The position numbers and the translations under genes were made by a program. From CAZSWS01 sp964610765 (GTDB taxonomy: Bacteria > Bacteroidota > Bacteroidia > Bacteroidales > Tannerellaceae), in contig CAZSWS010000041.1 in the NCBI GenBank assembly GCA_964610765.1, positions 1 through 24,900 on the forward strand: 24,900 bases of DNA, read 5' to 3'. Of the stretch, positions 23,335 to 24,900 are shown in pieces. Numbering within the stretch: the first letter of the stretch is position 1; each line of letters starts with the position of its first letter. The notes under the pieces were generated by a model that did not search any database, was not told the origin of the DNA, and saw nothing but the letters and a program-made list of their open reading frames with translations.

Positions 23335-24816
23335 TTATGGAACTTCCCCATAGAAGTTTAAGTTCTCTTGTTTTTCAAAATCATATAAAGTTATTTTTCT
23401 TATTTTATAAAAACTTACCCAATAATTAGCGAGAGTAGATATATAGTTTCTTTGAGCTTCTTTTCTTCGACTCAAAGATAGTGTCAAACTACTTATATCT
23501 TCTTTCCCAATAACAAAACGTTGCTTAACGGTGTGATATGCTTCTACAGCCATTCTTAAAGTTTGCTGAGTTCTAAGGATTAAACTAAGATAGGAATTAA
23601 ACTCTGATGCTAGAACTAAAACATCCTGTTCTAGCTCTAGCTCTTTTTGTTCCATAGTCAATTGAGTAATACCAAGACTACTTTTTGCCATATTAACCTC
23701 TCCCTTCCTTACCCCCCAATCTAAAATTGGGATCGCAAGACCTATACGAACTATATCTTGCCTTGACGGATTTCTATATGCAGCCGTAAAACTATCTCCT
23801 ATTTGATCAAACCCAATACTTGCTGAAAAACTAGCATCAAAAGCTGAACTCTTTTTAGCTCTGTCCAAGTTCATCTCAGCATCTAGTATTTCTTGTTTAT
23901 ACAATAAAATATCCGGGTTATTTGCTTTAGTTTGTTGCAATGCTAAATCTTCAGAAATATTAAACAGATTTATTTTTGTAGGTAAAATTAATTCAACTTC
24001 AATTTCTTTATCTAGATTTAAAAATGAAATAAAACTGTAATTCGCTTTTTTTAAAGTAATTATTGCATTGTCCAGTGTGTTTTTTGCATTCATTAAATCC
24101 AACTCAAGAGTTAACAAATCAGATTGAGAAATACCTGAAATTCTGTTCCTTTCTTTTCCAGCACGAAGCAGGGAATCTGTAGAGCATACATTTTCTTTAG
24201 CCATTTGATGTTCTGATAAAGCCATTGCTAAATTAAAAAAATACTGAGTTACTTGTTCTGATATTTCTTCCTTAGAATATAAGTATTGCTTCTTTGCTTT
24301 TTCAAACTTAAGCGGTGCCGTTTTTTTACTCCATTTAAACTTATTAAATCCAAATAGTGACTGAGAGTATCCCAACCTGAATGGTATAGAAGAAAATTGC
24401 GAATAATTATTGTTCCCATAGTTTTTCATATAACTCAAACCAGTCTCCACTGTAAACACCCCTCCGGTAGGATCAAAATTTTGGGTTATTGTTACCCCCC
24501 CTGAAGAAGCTATAGTTCGTTGTTTACGAAAAATTTCAATATTTTCATTATAATCATAGCGTTTGGTAAAGTTACTATTGTATTGAATTGGCGTTATCTG
24601 CAAATTAACAGAAGGAAGTCTACTTGCTTTATAACTTCGATACTCCCAAAAACTAGATAAATACGTATGTTGTGTTTTAAAAGCTTGTAAAGAACTATCT
24701 GCAGCAATATGTATACAATCAAATAAAGTCAGTGCTATTTTTTGCTTATTTTGCGACATGACTGAAGCACTTACAAGTAAAACAAAAACTAAAAGCATAT
24801 ATCCTTTCCTATTCAT
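23335..24816 (-). CDS. TolC-family outer-membrane channel of the GG-leader export cluster
   Basis: 493 residues with a Sec signal peptide (MNRKGYMLLVFVLLVSASVMSQ, about 1-22). The mature start IALTLFDCIHIAADSSLQA is the first helix of the outer-membrane efflux family. Two long helical repeats follow, with beta segments such as VNLQITPIQY and DASFSASIGFD. It is clearly different from the TolC-like protein at 8113. Given two minus-strand export genes in this cluster (C39 ABC and HlyD) and no other channel nearby, it is the natural outer-membrane exit for the GG-leader protein. It does not share their operon. A TAAGTTTG -7 element (complement of 24836-24843) and an upstream terminator suggest separate transcription. 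Confidence 0.88.
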   Translation of the reverse strand: MNRKGYMLLVFVLLVSASVMSQNKQKIALTLFDCIHIAADSSLQAFKTQHTYLSSFWEYRSYKASRLPSVNLQITPIQYNSNFTKRYDYNENIEIFRKQRTIASSGGVTITQNFDPTGGVFTVETGLSYMKNYGNNNYSQFSSIPFRLGYSQSLFGFNKFKWSKKTAPLKFEKAKKQYLYSKEEISEQVTQYFFNLAMALSEHQMAKENVCSTDSLLRAGKERNRISGISQSDLLTLELDLMNAKNTLDNAIITLKKANYSFISFLNLDKEIEVELILPTKINLFNISEDLALQQTKANNPDILLYKQEILDAEMNLDRAKKSSAFDASFSASIGFDQIGDSFTAAYRNPSRQDIVRIGLAIPILDWGVRKGEVNMAKSSLGITQLTMEQKELELEQDVLVLASEFNSYLSLILRTQQTLRMAVEAYHTVKQRFVIGKEDISSLTLSLSRRKEAQRNYISTLANYWVSFYKIRKITLYDFEKQENLNFYGEVP

Positions 24817-24835
24817 ATGTGGTTTGTATTTTCAA

Positions 24836-24843
24836 CAAACTTA
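24836..24843 (-). promoter_or_regulatory. -7 element for the second TolC-like gene
   Basis: On the minus strand this reads TAAGTTTG, a full match to TAnnTTTG, 19 bases before the ATG at 24816. The -33 region would fall inside the terminator hairpin at 24849-24888 and shows no TTTG. Confidence 0.45.
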
Positions 24844-24848
24844 ATAAA

Positions 24849-24888
24849 AAATCCGAAAGCAGAAGATGATTCTCCTACTTTCGGATTT
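24849..24888 (-). terminator. Intrinsic terminator of a minus-strand gene beyond the window edge
   Basis: AAATCCGAAAG (24849-24859) and CTTTCGGATTT (24878-24888) form an 11-bp perfect stem with an 18-base loop. On the minus strand the stem is followed directly by a run of T (complement of 24846-24850), the pattern of an intrinsic terminator. It should end a transcript coming from the right of the window, isolating the TolC-like gene. Confidence 0.7.
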
Positions 24889-24900
24889 ATACGTTAAAAA

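Overview
The window looks like a Bacteroidales chromosome segment, most likely Bacteroides or a close relative. The reasons are the several TAnnTTTG-type -7 elements with TTTG-like -33 elements, weak or absent Shine-Dalgarno sites, and Bacteroidetes-type genes such as an HU-CCDC81/SPOR protein, a GH3-family protein and a MacB-like transporter with two permeases. It divides into a housekeeping half (about 1-13440) and a more AT-rich accessory half (about 13460-24820).

Housekeeping half: the 3' end of rsmI (1-107), a coiled-coil lipoprotein directly abutting a YjjG-type HAD phosphatase, a convergent uncharacterised helical protein, and a membrane HU/SPOR protein (2412-3419). A five-gene tripartite efflux operon follows (3646-9453: MacB-like ATPase, two paralogous permeases, periplasmic adaptor, TolC-like channel), with a near-consensus promoter at 3535-3565. 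Next come a GH3-family protein, a 748-bp hairpin-rich region with 22-bp tandem repeats and no convincing gene, and nadB.

Accessory half: a Bacteroidales double-glycine (GG) secretion cluster. On the minus strand lie a GT2 glycosyltransferase, a C39-peptidase ABC exporter and an HlyD-type adaptor (17995 down to 13467), and at the far end a second TolC-like channel (24816 down to 23335). On the plus strand between them lie a 203-residue GG-leader protein (20023-20634), a small Sec-exported protein, a GT7-like glycosyltransferase and a LanC-like protein. The GG-leader substrate is not a short peptide: right after the predicted cleavage site it carries a papain/C39-like Cys-His-Asp arrangement resembling the exporter's own peptidase domain, and it ends in five near-perfect Gly/Ser/Thr repeats.

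Working model (inference): the cargo is cleaved and exported through the C39 ABC/HlyD/TolC conduit, is possibly glycosylated on its Ser/Thr-rich tail, and the small Sec-exported neighbour may be an immunity or inhibitor protein. No dehydratase, radical-SAM enzyme or LanM-like enzyme is present, so the LanC-like protein is unlikely to be making ordinary lanthionines from genes seen here.

An apparently intact IS1380-family element (18035-19768; 14-bp perfect terminal inverted repeats, TTAA target duplication) sits between the divergent cargo gene and the export operon. It probably separates the export operon from its native promoter.
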